This document shows positions 34,943-46,604 of a DNA stretch of 64,000 nt, in pieces. Made by a program: the position numbers and the translations under genes. Below the pieces are notes generated by a model. It ran no database searches. It saw only the letters and a program-made list of their open reading frames with translations, and had not been told where the DNA came from. How positions within the stretch are numbered: the first letter of the stretch is position 1; every line of letters begins with the position of its first letter. The stretch comes from Lasiodiplodia sp. COLG20 (taxonomy: Eukaryota > Ascomycota > Dothideomycetes > Botryosphaeriales > Botryosphaeriaceae), in assembly GCA_009801085.1 (NCBI GenBank), contig VNWV01000025.1, forward strand, positions 62,001 through 126,000. The letters run 5' to 3'.

Positions 34943-37900
34943 ATGAAAGCGCGATCGACGCAGAAAAATAACAGGATGAGTTCTTCTTCTTCTTCTGAAA
35001 GCCAATCTGAAAGTGGAGAGCGCAGCAAGGATGCTCGAGATTCCCACCAGGAGGGTGTCGATCAGAGTGCCTTGGAGGGGGCATTCGAGTGAGTACATGG
35101 ACTTTTTTTATGTTTGAAATACTCACACATTAAAAATCCAGTGTCATAACCGTACATGGCCTTCACGTCGATAGTCCGAGTACCTGGGAAGCTCGAGATT
35201 CAGAACTGGGACTAGAAGGCATCACCACTCTCGAAAACCTATGCAAAGGCCGCTTTCTGCATTACACATACAATAAGTCTGGAGCATTTTCCGGAAACGA
35301 TATCATTTTGGAAGCCTCAAAGTTGCTGCATTACATCTCAAATGCAAGGCGTGGCCTGAATCCGGTATTTTCCCTGAAACAGAGCACTTGAAGCTTCAAG
35401 CGGAATCACTCACGATAGGACTAGGACGCACACCGCCCAATCGCCTTGGTATCTCATGGTATAGGAGGAGCTATTGTCAAGCGGGTAGGAATCATGACCC
35501 CCCATATATTTCAGCCCTGACGTTCAAAGGCCTTGTACTTCGCAAGTACGGATCCAGAATATGCAACTGTAGCACATTCAACACGCCTCTTGGTATGAAA
35601 AACTCAACCTAGCTGTTTCAAGGGATCTTTGAGGCTGATTTTGGCTATTTAATGTCAGATATTCTTCGGCTATCCTCATCGATGCCAAAATCTCCAGCAA
35701 ATGACCAATGCGGTTGCTCGGGATGTTCTGCCAAAATCGGACTATGCTTCACTGAGCACATCATTTTTTGAAATGATCGGGCTTGCCCAGGCCATTATCG
35801 ACTGCAATGACGTTTTTGTAGAAGCCAAATTCATGCTGCGTGCAAAATTGATCAACATCTACTCTAGCAAGGCAAATCCTGGTGAATACGTACGCTTCTT
35901 TCAAGACTCATAACATTACCAAGCTCACAAGTTCTAATAGGTCTTTGACGAGTGGATGGCGACAACAGACTCGACGGGTGAAGTCAAAATCTCAAGTCCG
36001 GAAACACATGCGAATCTGGCGTGCCCATCAGCAGAGAGAGACTTTTGGTGGTCCATTTTTAAAGCGGTCGCAAGTTCTGACATCGATCCTAGTAAGTTAC
36101 AGACTGAAGATATTCAGTCACCGCTTTTGGAGAGTTATCACTAACTTGTAAAAGACAAAGGACATGCGATGGAAGACAACCAAAGTCGAGAATGGAGCGT
36201 TTTTTCAAGTGTTCCCTTATATCTCCAATCGAGAGCGAGGTTGAGTCCTCAGAGGACGAGCTGGCTCATGGACCATGAAAACTTCAAGACGTGGCAAAAC
36301 AATTATCATTCGAGTGGTGTGGTTGTCCAAACATCTGATTCTTCCGATGCCATTTCGGAGTCGATCTTCGAAGCGATTACGGAGGCAAAAGTAGAGAACT
36401 CCATATACTTCTCGTTTGACTGCCATGACAATCGTCGAAGCAACATGCGAACGTTTCTGGACGGATCAATGGCACAATGGACCCAAAATCGACCAAGCGC
36501 ATTACGCGAAGACGTAGGCTATCCTCACCTAATCCACTATCGATCTTTCACCGAAAGTGACGCACTTTACACCTGGACAACGATGCTTACCTGTATTATC
36601 CGGACGACAACGTTCTTTGTGCTCAACAATGTCGATGAAAGCGAAGACATGAAGCCATCATTCTGGGAACATCTGGCCTGCTTTTTCAAAAACCAAGATT
36701 CTGGTCCTTGTAAATTCATTTTGTTCGCCAAACCAGGGCACCAGATGCATGAAACGCTTTCACATTGGCCAAAAATCAACATGGATAACCAAGAGATACG
36801 TCCAGGCATGGGCCATGACGTCGAACAAGAAATTTCATGTCACCACACGCAACTACTTTGTTCCCGTTACTTGCCAATACCGGGGCGGTTGCTCGATGCT
36901 TCGATCTGTAAGGGAAATTGGAAAGATGTTGGATTAACTCCCTTCATGAGGGGGCAGTCTCTTAGGGTTGTTCGGAGACCGACAGGCACGTCATTCGAAG
37001 CTTTCATCCAGCGCCTCCCGTACGTGTCTCCCGAAGAGCTTGCCGAAGAAACGATGAGTGAAGTTCCTGAGAAATTCCGAACGTTTGTATCGGATATACT
37101 CAGCTGGATCGTTTGTGCCGTACGTCCTCTTAGTCTCGACGAGCTAGAGTCCACCTCTACCCTTACGATAGGAGAATCACCGTTCAATCAGTCCATCGAC
37201 TTGGCTTCGGCTCTAGACGAGCTTCTTCCGGGCATGCTAGACTTCTCCAACCGCAGAGTGCGTTTTTCACACCACAGGCTACACAAATTTTTCGAGCGTG
37301 CAGAAGACGTGTGGTTTGCTATCAGACACACGGCTCACGGTTTGATTACCCGGATCTGTCTGGATACCCTCAGGCTCACCAGATCTCTTGACGCTCTTCT
37401 TGGTCTCTGCAATACCCAGTATGGCATATGGGCAACCCCTGTTTTCAAGCCTCAGAACAACCTCACTTCGTATGCCGTAGAGTACTGGCCGCGACATTAC
37501 AGTCTTGCGTCAGACAGGCCATCGTTACTCAAGCTTGTCATGGACTTTTTTCAATCCGGATCAATGGTCCGAAAATGGGAAGGGGCACGTTGGATGATCA
37601 CAAACCCCTTCACAAGAACAGACAGAAGCTATCTGAAATCCTTGCTGCCCCTGGCTGCGTCAACTGGACTATGCGATGTTTTCCACCAGCAATTTGAGAG
37701 CGAGAAGCAAAATTCCGCAAGCGAAGCAGTTTCAAACCTACCATTCGCTCTGGCTGAAGCCTTAAGGAACGGGCATACTGAGTTGGCCAATAGCATTCTT
37801 CTCTCTGTCAACTTGAAAGACCCCCAAGCTGCTGAGCTTGTCTTGTTGGCGGCCGTAAGCTACGGTGGGAACGAAGACCTGCAGATTTCTCTGGCTGACC

Positions 37901-40491
37901 ATGTGTCGGATCAGCATCTTGAGAACTTCTCTTGGCCGGATCCATTGATTTTCCGTGCATCATGGCTTGGTCAGGCTCGGTTGGTCAAGAAGCTGATTCA
38001 ATGCAATGCAAGCATTAAGGTCCGGGGCGAGTACTATGACAGACCAAACGTTCTGCAAGCGGCACTCCTCAATGGCCACCTGGAAGTTGCTCAGATGCTT
38101 TTGGACAAAGATGCGAGCCTAGTCCAAGAGATCGATGATGCAGGAAGAACTGCGCTGGGGTACGCAGCGATGAATATGCGTCCGGAGGTGGTGAATTTCC
38201 TGCTTAGGAAGGGTACAGATGTTCATGCTCGCCATGGACGAACTGTGGCTCCCGTCACGGCAGCCTGCTCCGGGGGTAATCACGCGGTGCTACGAGTCCT
38301 CTTGGAAAATGGCGCTGAGACAGAACCGTTGGGAGAAAAAATAACGCCGCTCGCTGTTGCAGCTTCCCGCGGCTTCGTGAAATGTGTCCAGGCTCTTCTC
38401 GAGGAGCCGTGGAAAGCAAATGTGAACGGAGAGGGAGAATATGGACCAGCCATTGTTGAGTCTGCGAGGGAAGGCCATTTTGACGTCGTGCAGCTTCTGG
38501 TTAAGCGCGGAGCGGCGGTCAATGCCCGAACGGACGAAAACAGCTGGAATGCTATCATCGCCGCCGTATCCTACAACAAAAACGTCGAAATGGTCAAATA
38601 CCTTCTTCAACATGACGCAGACATTGGGTCCAAATGTGGCGATACTTTGGTAGGCCTGGCCGCATCTGGATCCAATGTTGAGATACTACGAGTACTTCTA
38701 CAGGCAGATGCCGATTTGAGTACCACCACTGACTTGGGGTGGGCACCTATACATGAAGCCTGCTCTAAACCCGCCAACATCAGACCGCTAGCGGAGGCAG
38801 ACCGTGCCTGCGTCGATCAAGTCAGCGACAATGAAAGTGGATGGTATCCCTTGTCTGTTGCTGTGTCTAAAGACAAAATTGACGCCGTCGAGATCTTGCT
38901 GGAGTACAAAGCGAATCCTGACCGGCTGTTCAGGTCCCGGGACGGCGAGGGACAATATTCAGCTCTACACATGGCCACTGAAACCTTCAATATTGACATT
39001 GCTCGAAAGCTACTTGAAGCCGGCGCTGATGTCAATCTGAAAACCGTCCCTGATGGATACACTGCTCTCCACCATGCTGTCTACAACGAAGAGTTCCTTA
39101 AGATGCTACTGGAATTCGAGCCAGATGTCAATTTGACTGACAATGAAGACAATACCGTCTTGAACCATTACTTAATTTATGGGGGAGAAAAACTTAGCAT
39201 TGTTAAAATGCTAGTTCACGGAGGGGCCAATATCAACAAAGCGAACAAAGACGGCATGACGCCGCTTCACAGAGCCGCAATCCAGGAAAGCCCTCATGTT
39301 GTCCGGTTCCTGCTACAGCTCGGTGCAAACGCGAACGCCGTCTGCGAGGAACTTGGGGCACCACTGAACTTAGCTTGTTGGTTAGGAACACCGGAGACTG
39401 TTAAGCTGTTGGTGAAGGCTAACGCCGACGTCATGCGAATGCACCCCAAATCAGGTCATTCCGCCTGTGAGGCATGTTATCGCATGCTCCGAATAAACGA
39501 CTACGAGAGAGTGCAAAAGGAAACGAGCGATATCTTGCGATATCTTTTGCATGAAAGCGACAAAACAGTGGATGTAAATCGGGTCGGAGGCGATTATGGC
39601 TGCATCCTTGGCACGGTTTGCTTCTACTGCTCAGCCGAGATTATCGACATTGTTCTCTCCGCTAAGGCGAATGTCAATCTACAAGCAACCCTCGGTCGTC
39701 ATCCCATACACTTCGCAGCCTACAGCACCGTTGAAAATCTCCGCAGGCTCAAGGAAGCGGGAGCTAAACTCAACGCGCGCGACAATATGGGACGAACTAT
39801 TCTCCACTGTGCAGTACAGGGTGGAAATGTCGACCTGGTTAAGTACGTCATTCAAGAAACGGAGGGTCTGCTCCACATGGCCGACAACGATGGGTGGACT
39901 CCGCTGCATTACGCCGCAAGAGGTTGCAACGCAATGGGCCGTGAGATGAGGATCGAACGCCTCGGCCAGAGTGCTGGTGAAGAGCAGTTTCAGATCGTCT
40001 CTCACCTGGTCGAGAAGGGCTCCAACATCACGGCCTGCAGCAACGGCCCAAATCGCAGGTGGACACCTGCAATGCTGGCCCAGTTCCATGGTGCTAGACA
40101 AGATACGCAGGACTTGTTGATGCCGAGAAATTCGGTCTACGAAACTAATGAAAGCCGGCCAGATGATTCTCAAAAGATCGGGAGGGCTCATGCAAAGGAC
40201 ACATATTGCGATTGCTGCTTTGTTGTAAGTATTTCTACTTTCTACATGCATGATAAACGTCATTAGTATAGTTTGACTAACTAATGGGTCTTGGGTGCAT
40301 AGGCAACTGAAGGTCTGAACTACAAATGCAAGCTTTGCAACAACGTCGATCTCTGTTACAAGTGCTATCCGATAAGAGAGTACTCACAACATCGGGATCA
40401 CGAGTGGGAAGAAATTGGGCCAGAATATCGACCGGATGATGAAGCGGGCTCTGCCTCGGCCTCTGTCAGTGAATCGGAGAGCGACACATGA
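34943..40491 (+). CDS. NLR-like protein: hydrolase-like, NACHT-like, ankyrin repeats, ZZ finger
   Basis: Eight exons (34943-35088, 35142-35364, 35425-35484, 35530-35592, 35659-35889, 35941-36091, 36155-40224, 40303-40491) encode 1,710 residues; all phases close. Residues 1-48 are Ser-rich (a second ATG is at 34977). Residues 49-290 resemble the alpha/beta-hydrolase (SesB-like) domain of fungal NLRs: VITVHGLHVDSPSTW, VSHGIGGAIVKR and IFFGYPHR. The usual nucleophile elbow GHSxGG reads SHGIGG, so the serine is Gly135. Residues 330-500 match the NACHT region in layout (YFSFDCHDNRRSN; Walker B-like FFVLNNVDE), but the P-loop position reads QTSDSSDAIS with no GxxxxGK[ST]. About 18-20 ankyrin repeats span residues 886-1610 (for example DGMTPLHRAAIQ). 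The last two exons form a ZZ zinc finger: CDCC, KCKLC, LCYKC, HRDH. A sensor or allorecognition role is inferred from architecture only. Confidence 0.85.
34979..34999. repeat. (TTC)n tract coding the poly-Ser start of the NLR-like protein
   Basis: Tandem TTC units, read as TCT codons, give consecutive serines near the N-terminus. The tract could change length between strains without breaking the frame if whole units are gained or lost. Confidence 0.8.
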
Positions 40492-41186
40492 TCGATGTAA
40501 TCTTTGTGCAACCACTGGGAAGGGATACCGGTGCGGCTGAGCTGTTCGGCCGGATTGCGTCTATGCTGTGTAGCATTCGCGCTCAACGAAGATTACACCG
40601 CACTTGAGCAACTTCCCAAAACAGAACATCCGGCGTCATAATACTCAGGTCCCCAAAGTGTATTTCGGAAACTAGCGGGCAAAATTGCAACTTCAAGCTT
40701 CTTTTCGGCGTTATGTTCTTACTTTTAGTATGATTAATAATGATCCAGTCTCACGCAACCGCAACGATCTTGTTGATTACTATTCCTGAACTTGGCCACC
40801 TGGCGGCTTCCAAATCACATTTCGGAGAATAATTCCAAATCCTAAGATCCTTTTACACGTGCACTTGCAAGAGTGCCTCCAGCCCTGTCCCGTGGTTGTC
40901 GCAATAGCCAAGTGGTAGCCACAAGCTTATGTGAGGGGAAAGCTCTTGGTCGCCTATACTGAAAGAAGCAATGTTTAAGGCATCCTGACAAAGATGATGC
41001 ATATCCCCCGCATCTAGTACTACACAGCAGGAGCATAAAAGACAGCTGGAACCTCATTTGAATCCAAAATCAATCACAATCACTTCCAACCAAAGCAGCC
41101 GGGCATTGAACAGAGCGCCTTTCAAAAGTGCCACCGACCTTCTCACCAGCCCACCATCAACACCAAAATCCAGACCCTCATCCACC
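40492..41186. other. Intergenic region between the NLR-like and HD-domain genes
   Basis: No gene was seen. The last 150 bp before the HD-domain start are open in its frame (back to 41058) but contain no ATG, and are taken as 5' UTR. Confidence 0.6.
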
Positions 41187-42162
41187 ATGCCCCCTCCCAC
41201 CACCCCTCCCCCCTCCCTCTTCCCCTCCCTCCCCACCCTCCCCACCCTAACCCCCCTCCTCCCACGCACGCCCCTCATCCACGCCGCCCTCGCCCACGCA
41301 CACGCACACCTCCCGCCCTTCGCCTACAACCACGTCGTGCGCAGCTGGCTCTTCGCGACGCTGATAACGCAGTCCCACCCTTCGCTCAAACACCAGCCGT
41401 TCGACCACGAAGTCGTCGCGCTGGCCTGCCTCCTGCACGACCTGGCGTGGGAGCCGAGCGGCGCGTTTACCAGCGCGGAGAAGCGGTTCGAGGTGGATGG
41501 GGCGGATGGGGCGGTGGCGTTTTTGGCGGCGAATGCGCCGGTGGGGTGGGATGATGGGGCGGATGGGTCGCCGGAAGGGGGGAATGGGGTGTTGGCGGGT
41601 GGGAATACGGAGGGGACGGGGTGGGAAGGGAAAGAGGAAGGGGGAGATTTTGTGGGGATACGCGGGTATAAGGGGAGGAAGACGCAGCGGGTGTGGGATG
41701 CGTGCGCGCTGCATACGACGATGAGTGTGGCGTTTGAGAAGGAGCCCGTTACGGCGGTTGTTGCGACGGGGATGTATGTTTTTTTTTTCTCTCTCTCTTC
41801 TTGTCCCGTCTTCCACCACACCCCCAACAAAGATCAAGGAAAAGGCGAAGGAACACCATACTGACACGATATCAAAAACCAGCTGGGCCGACTTCCAAGG
41901 CCCCGCACACACCAATCCCCCAGACATCCTCATCACCTGGCCCGAGTACGACGCCATCGTGCAGGCCTACCCGCGCCTGGGCCTGATAGGCGAAGTCAAG
42001 CAGATCTTGTGCGGCTTGTGTGTCACCAAGCCGCAATCAACGTACGACAATTCCATCGGCGACTGGGGTGAGGAGTTCGTCGAGGGCTACTCCCGCGTCG
42101 GCCATCGCGGCGTCGATGCGCTGCTCCAGATCACGCCCGAGTTGGATGCGAGGGACGCTTGA
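41187..42162 (+). CDS. HD-domain hydrolase (cyanamide hydratase/Ddi2-like)
   Basis: Two exons (41187-41773 and 41883-42162) encode 288 residues. A Pro-rich start (MPPPTTPPPSLFPSLP) precedes an HD-type metal-binding domain: NHVVRSWLFA (His, about residue 52), ACLLHDLAWEP (the HD pair, about residues 84-85), ACALHTTMSVAF (a further His) and a C-terminal YDNSIGDW. This order resembles fungal cyanamide hydratase / Ddi2-Ddi3 proteins, which use a Zn-bound HD site, but the wider HD superfamily includes nucleotide phosphohydrolases, so the substrate is uncertain. A Gly/Glu-rich segment (about residues 130-160) looks like a flexible insertion. The ATG at 41187 is the first in the frame. Intron ends were chosen by phase (GTATGT donor; a CTGAC branch-like motif upstream of the acceptor). 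Confidence 0.82.
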
Positions 42163-43095
42163 ATGAAAAAGAAAGATGTTGTGCGTGGTTGAAGGGAAGT
42201 TCAGGGCTTTTTTCTGTGTGTTTTCCTTTGGTATTGCATGTGGCGAGCAATGATGGAGGGGAGGGGAAGCGTGGTTATCAGTTCCTGCATTGCTTGCAGA
42301 GCTTCCACTTTTTGAAGTGATAAATCAACAAAAAGTACCTGAAGATGACGTCAATATCAATAACGTTACGGTCGAATCGAGGTATTTCGCCACAGCATCA
42401 TAAAAATTGCATACCATTGCCTGATCTCTCTTCAGAGCGGACTCTCTCTCTCTCGTCCGTCTAACTAACAACAACATCCATCTTACCTGATGTATATGTG
42501 TGCAAGACACACTAGCCTCGCGGCATCGTCTTCGTAAATATTCCCTCCGCCTCTTATTTCCAATTCTTAAAGTTTACGCCGGCCAAACAGAAAGCAAGAC
42601 CAAAGAAGAAAAGACGTTGTTCTCAACATATGTATAGTCCGCGGTGGCGAGCTCGCGTCAGGAATGCCCCCAACAACAAACGTCATCTTCTAACCCAATC
42701 GCTGACCCAAACAAGCGCGCTCTACTACTACTACTACTACTACACCGATGAAGCAGACCTGGGGTATGACGCAGATGTCTCAGTTCGCAAAAAGCAACGG
42801 AAAGCCGGGAAATAATTACGACGTGTGGGTAGCGATGCAAACAGTGGAAAGAAGAAGTTTAGACCAGCCGAAACTTCATACAACAGTCGTCATAACCATT
42901 GCGGACAAGCTCGCTTCACACGGCCCTCGGTTACGGATCGAACGTGCTTCCGCTGCAGCCTTCGGTAATCGGCTGATCACAAAATCCCCCCGGCTAAAAA
43001 AAAATAATAATGTGGAATCATCCCGGATCGTAACGGATGAGGTGATGCATGAGGTGAGGGTGGAAGAATTGGCATGTGAAAAAGAGACCACCATC
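42163..43095. other. Convergent 3' intergenic region
   Basis: The HD-domain and acyltransferase genes end towards each other. It contains a (TAC)n tract at 42722-42743. Open frames overlapping the tract are simple-sequence artefacts. No gene was seen. Confidence 0.6.
42722..42743. repeat. (CTA)n trinucleotide microsatellite
   Basis: Seven CTA/TAC units in tandem in non-coding DNA. Confidence 0.9.
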
Positions 43096-44573
43096 TTACG
43101 CGCCGCTGGCGACAGATTTCACCAGCTTCAGCGTCTTGGCCACGACGTTCCCCACCAGCACTAGAGCAGCTCCGGGGATGAAAATTTGCAGAAACTCGAA
43201 CGGGCTCTTCGGCCGGACCTCGGTCTCGATGTAGCCTCTGCCTTCAGCAAGCGTCTTGCTCTTGTCGAGCATTGGCATGCCATTGAGACCCTTGGCCGTC
43301 TCGTAGCGAATGCCCTCGGGATCGGCAGGGAAGCGACCGGTCTGCAGGTAGATCTCCAGAAGATCGTCCTTCTCGCGCCAACGCTGGAGGATCCATTCTT
43401 CGAATTCAGGCTGCGAGGATATCGGGATATCCTTGACGGCAAAACGGCGCCAGTGGAGGTTGACTGACCGCGGGGGACGGCCTTCGAAGTAGGTCGATTT
43501 CAAGGTGAAGATGTCCTGGCCGTAAAGACCCCGGCTGTTCCTCGTTAGGAAAGATTCCCATAGCAATCACATGAAAACTTACGGAATGCCCTCGTACGCC
43601 ATGGTGCAATCGTAGACCCACTCGGTCGTGTCCTTCAGCTCATGTAAACAGAAAAACAGGCCAGTGCTTCTCGGCAAAAGCGCATGTCTCAGGTCGCTCT
43701 GACCGCTCTTCTTGGCCCAGCGTGCGCTTGATTCGCGTCCGTTCGAGGACAGATTGGTGCCTTCGGGAAAGATGAGGAGCCACATGGGATCCAAATCGTG
43801 ATCGCCAGACATTGGGCCCTTGTGGCGAGCGTTGAGCTTCTGCAAACGATGTTGGAAGCGGGGTTTATCCGTTGCCCACTTGCGCGAGAGGAAGATGAAG
43901 CTGAAGAATTGCATGCCGGTGCCGATGATGGGGATGTACTTGAGCGACTCCTTAAGAATGATGTACAAGTGTCCATGCATGCGCGAGGTGTAAGCAATCC
44001 ACCACAAGTACAGCCAATCGGTGTAGATCTGCAACCTGTCAACGTGGTATTCCTCGGGCACAGCAGGATATGAGGCGCACCTGATGGTTCGCAATCAAAA
44101 GCAGGCGGTCGGGGAAATCGCACTCCAAACGGCCGTCTTCGGTTTGCCTGAGCTGGCCACGCACGCTCTCGTCGCCGCTGACCCTCACAACGGTAGGCGA
44201 CCACCACTGTGTCATGGTTGTGATGAGCAGGCCGAAGTGCTGCTTGGTGACGGCCATCCAGGCATAGTACCAATCCTTGCTGTAAAAGTATATCGGGGCG
44301 CCGATGAGCTGGGTGATGTTGATGCTGAGACCGAGTAAGGCACTATTCTCTTAGTCAAGCGGGAGGAAGCCAGTATGTATCTTACCACACGCAGCTGCCC
44401 ATGAAGTACACGCCGAACAGAAACATGCGCAAGGCCTGCTTGGGCCCGCCATGCTTGACGGGGCCTGCCGGGTGTACGATCTTGCCAGCATCAGCGCCGT
44501 GTTCATGTAGCTCCTCGGGAGGTATGGGTTTGGTAACAGCGTTCGGCCGGTGCTTCAGGCCGTCGGCGTCCAT
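43096..44573 (-). CDS. Lysophospholipid acyltransferase (PlsC/AGPAT family)
   Basis: Four exons (44573-44386, 44342-44081, 44028-43583, 43534-43096) encode 444 residues. A hydrophobic N-terminal segment (ALRMFLFGVYFMGSCV, about residues 47-62) continues into the next exon. The catalytic acyltransferase motif I is NHQIYTDW (an NHxxxxD variant, split by intron 2) and motif III is FPEGTNLS. A C-terminal membrane segment follows (FIPGAALVLVGNVV). The NHQ-x-x-x-D form and the length match the LCLAT1/AGPAT5 and yeast Cst26 (Psi1) group, which acylates lysophosphatidylinositol or related lysolipids on the ER or mitochondrial surface. The exact acceptor cannot be read from the sequence. The gene is divergent from the NAD kinase gene across 500 bp. 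Confidence 0.9.
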
Positions 44574-45073
44574 GGCGGCGGTGCGGATGGAGGAGGGAGA
44601 GAGACTTGGTGGTGACTGCCTTGTCGCGTGGACGGTTGCGGAGTTAACAGCGGAGGAGAGGGATTGTGGCTGATGGGCACGCGACGCCTTAGGCGGTAGC
44701 GAGGGAGCAACTGGCGGGGGTTAGGGTCAGAGGAGGAAGATGGCAAGAGGCATGGTCGACGGGAGCTGAGGAGGAGGAGAAGGGCCGAGAAGAAGAGAGC
44801 AGGCAGGAGCCCAAGAATGCGGTGAGGCGCGTTGTGACGGGGCCGGCAAGTTGCGAACGACGTGGGACGTGGATGTGCTGCATCGTCGCGGAGCGCGGAG
44901 GAGCATGGGCCACCTTTGACATCAGCTCTCCGCCGCCATCTTCCATCACCAACGCCGCTCTTCCAAAACCGTCGCCATGCGATGACCTGTCCCCGCCGAA
45001 TCCGTCGTGCAAGCATGAGCATTCCCTGACCCCGTCCGGCTGCTCTCCCGCTCCGAGTCGCGACCCAACGCCC
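44574..45073. promoter_or_regulatory. Divergent promoter region of acyltransferase and NAD kinase genes
   Basis: 500 bp between two start codons. The NAD kinase frame is open backwards through most of this interval (to 44822), but the translated stretch is Ser/Pro-rich without a family match, so it is treated as 5' UTR. Confidence 0.55.
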
Positions 45074-46604
45074 ATGATGCAGCCACGACTCCCGCTCCGC
45101 TTACGCTTTGCGCCAGCGCGAAGGGCCTTCTCGTGCACTGCCCGTCGCTCGCAAGTCATCGAGTTGCCGCAAGCTGGTGCGCTGCCCGAGCGCGACCCTC
45201 CTACATACCAAGGTGAGCAGTAGGCGTTATACGCACATGGTGAGCTCAACATCCTTATTCCTACCCCAAAATTTCCCTCCCTCCGCTCCGAGCCGACAAT
45301 CGGACCCCCGAAGCTGATCTCATCCAGCAACACGCCAGAATGACCTCCTCGGCCTCCATTGGCATTCTCCGCTACGCACCGTGCTGCTTATGAAGAAAGA
45401 AGACGCGCCACACGTCACTGAGTCACTCATCGAACTTGCCTATCACGTTCAAACAACATATCCCGATGTGAACCTGCTATTCGAACCTAGCGTCGCGTGT
45501 GAAATCCACGATAAGCTACCATCTCCTGTATACGCGCTGCCATTCCAGAAACGCGAAGCCGAGAAGGTGCTCCATGATAACGTCGATCTCATAACCACAC
45601 TGGGCGGAGATGGAACAATCCTCCATGCGGCAGGCCTGTACGCCAACGCCCAGCAAGTTCCACCAATCCTTGCTTTCAGCATGGGAACGCTTGGCTTCCT
45701 AGGGGAATGGAAGTTTGCCGAGTACAAACGGGCTTTCAGGGAGGTCTACATGTCCGGTGCCAGCGCAGCCGCCGAGCAAATGCTTGGCCGACCCTCAGCC
45801 ACAGACACTGAGGATATCATCCGTGTGGCAGACGATCCATGGGCTTCACTCCGGGGCAAATTCATGGGCACAAACCGACACGCCCGCATCCTCCTCCGCC
45901 ACCGTCTCAAAGTATCAGTCCACCCCCCTCCCAGACTCGCCTCCACAGGAACCTCTCCATCCACCTCCAATCCCGCACCCAAGAAGCCACTCCTAACCGG
46001 CAAACATCCCTCCCTCGCCACCGCGCAAACCCTGGCCCGGGGCAACCCCAAACTGCCCCCCTCCCCCCTCTACGCCCTCAACGAAATCATCCTGCACCGC
46101 GGCCGCAGCCCGCACCTGACGCACATCAGCATCACGGTCAACGGGCGGCACCTCACCGACGCCATCGCCGACGGTCTCATCGTGGCCAGCCCGACGGGCA
46201 GCACGGCCTACTCGCTCTCGTCGGGCGGCTGCATCGTGCACCCGCTCGTGCCCTCGCTCATCCTCACGCCCATCTCGCCCCGCAGCCTGTCGTTCCGCCC
46301 GCTCGTGCTGCCCGCCAACGCCGACGTCGCCCTGCGCGTCGCCGAGCGCAACCGCGCAGAGGGCGTCGACGTCAGCATCGACGGCATGCGCCTCGAGGAG
46401 CCGCTCGGCCGCGGCGGCGAGGTGCGCATCACCGGCGAGGACGTAGGCCTGCGGGCGTTGGGCCGCGGCGAGACGGGCGTGCTGCTCGGCGGCGTGCCGA
46501 GCATCGTGCGTGGCACGAATGGCGTGTCTATCGGCGAGGATCATTGGGTGGGCGGGCTGAATGGGCTGTTGAAGTTTAACTATCCGTTCGGGGAGGAGGT
46601 CTGA
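45074..46604 (+). CDS. NAD(H) kinase, mitochondrial type (POS5-like)
   Basis: Two exons (45074-45212, 45328-46604) encode 471 residues. The N-terminus MMQPRLPLRLRFAPARRAFS is Arg-rich with no acidic residue, a good mitochondrial presequence, which is why 45074 is preferred over the open upstream frame. Kinase hallmarks are TTLGGDGTILHA (the GGDGT motif, about residue 125), FSMGTLGFLGEW, the NE pair in YALNEIILHRG, GLIVASPTGSTAYSLSSGG and PISPRSLSFRPLVLP. The enzyme phosphorylates NAD(H) to NADP(H); in yeast Pos5 provides mitochondrial NADPH for antioxidant defence and Fe-S and amino-acid synthesis. A Pro/Ser-rich insert of about 40 residues precedes the NE motif. Targeting is predicted by eye only. 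The gene is divergent from the acyltransferase gene. Confidence 0.93.

Noticed and set aside
44822..45073. Upstream extension of the NAD kinase frame
   Set aside because: The frame is open, but starting there would hide a clear mitochondrial presequence behind 84 Ser/Pro-rich residues.
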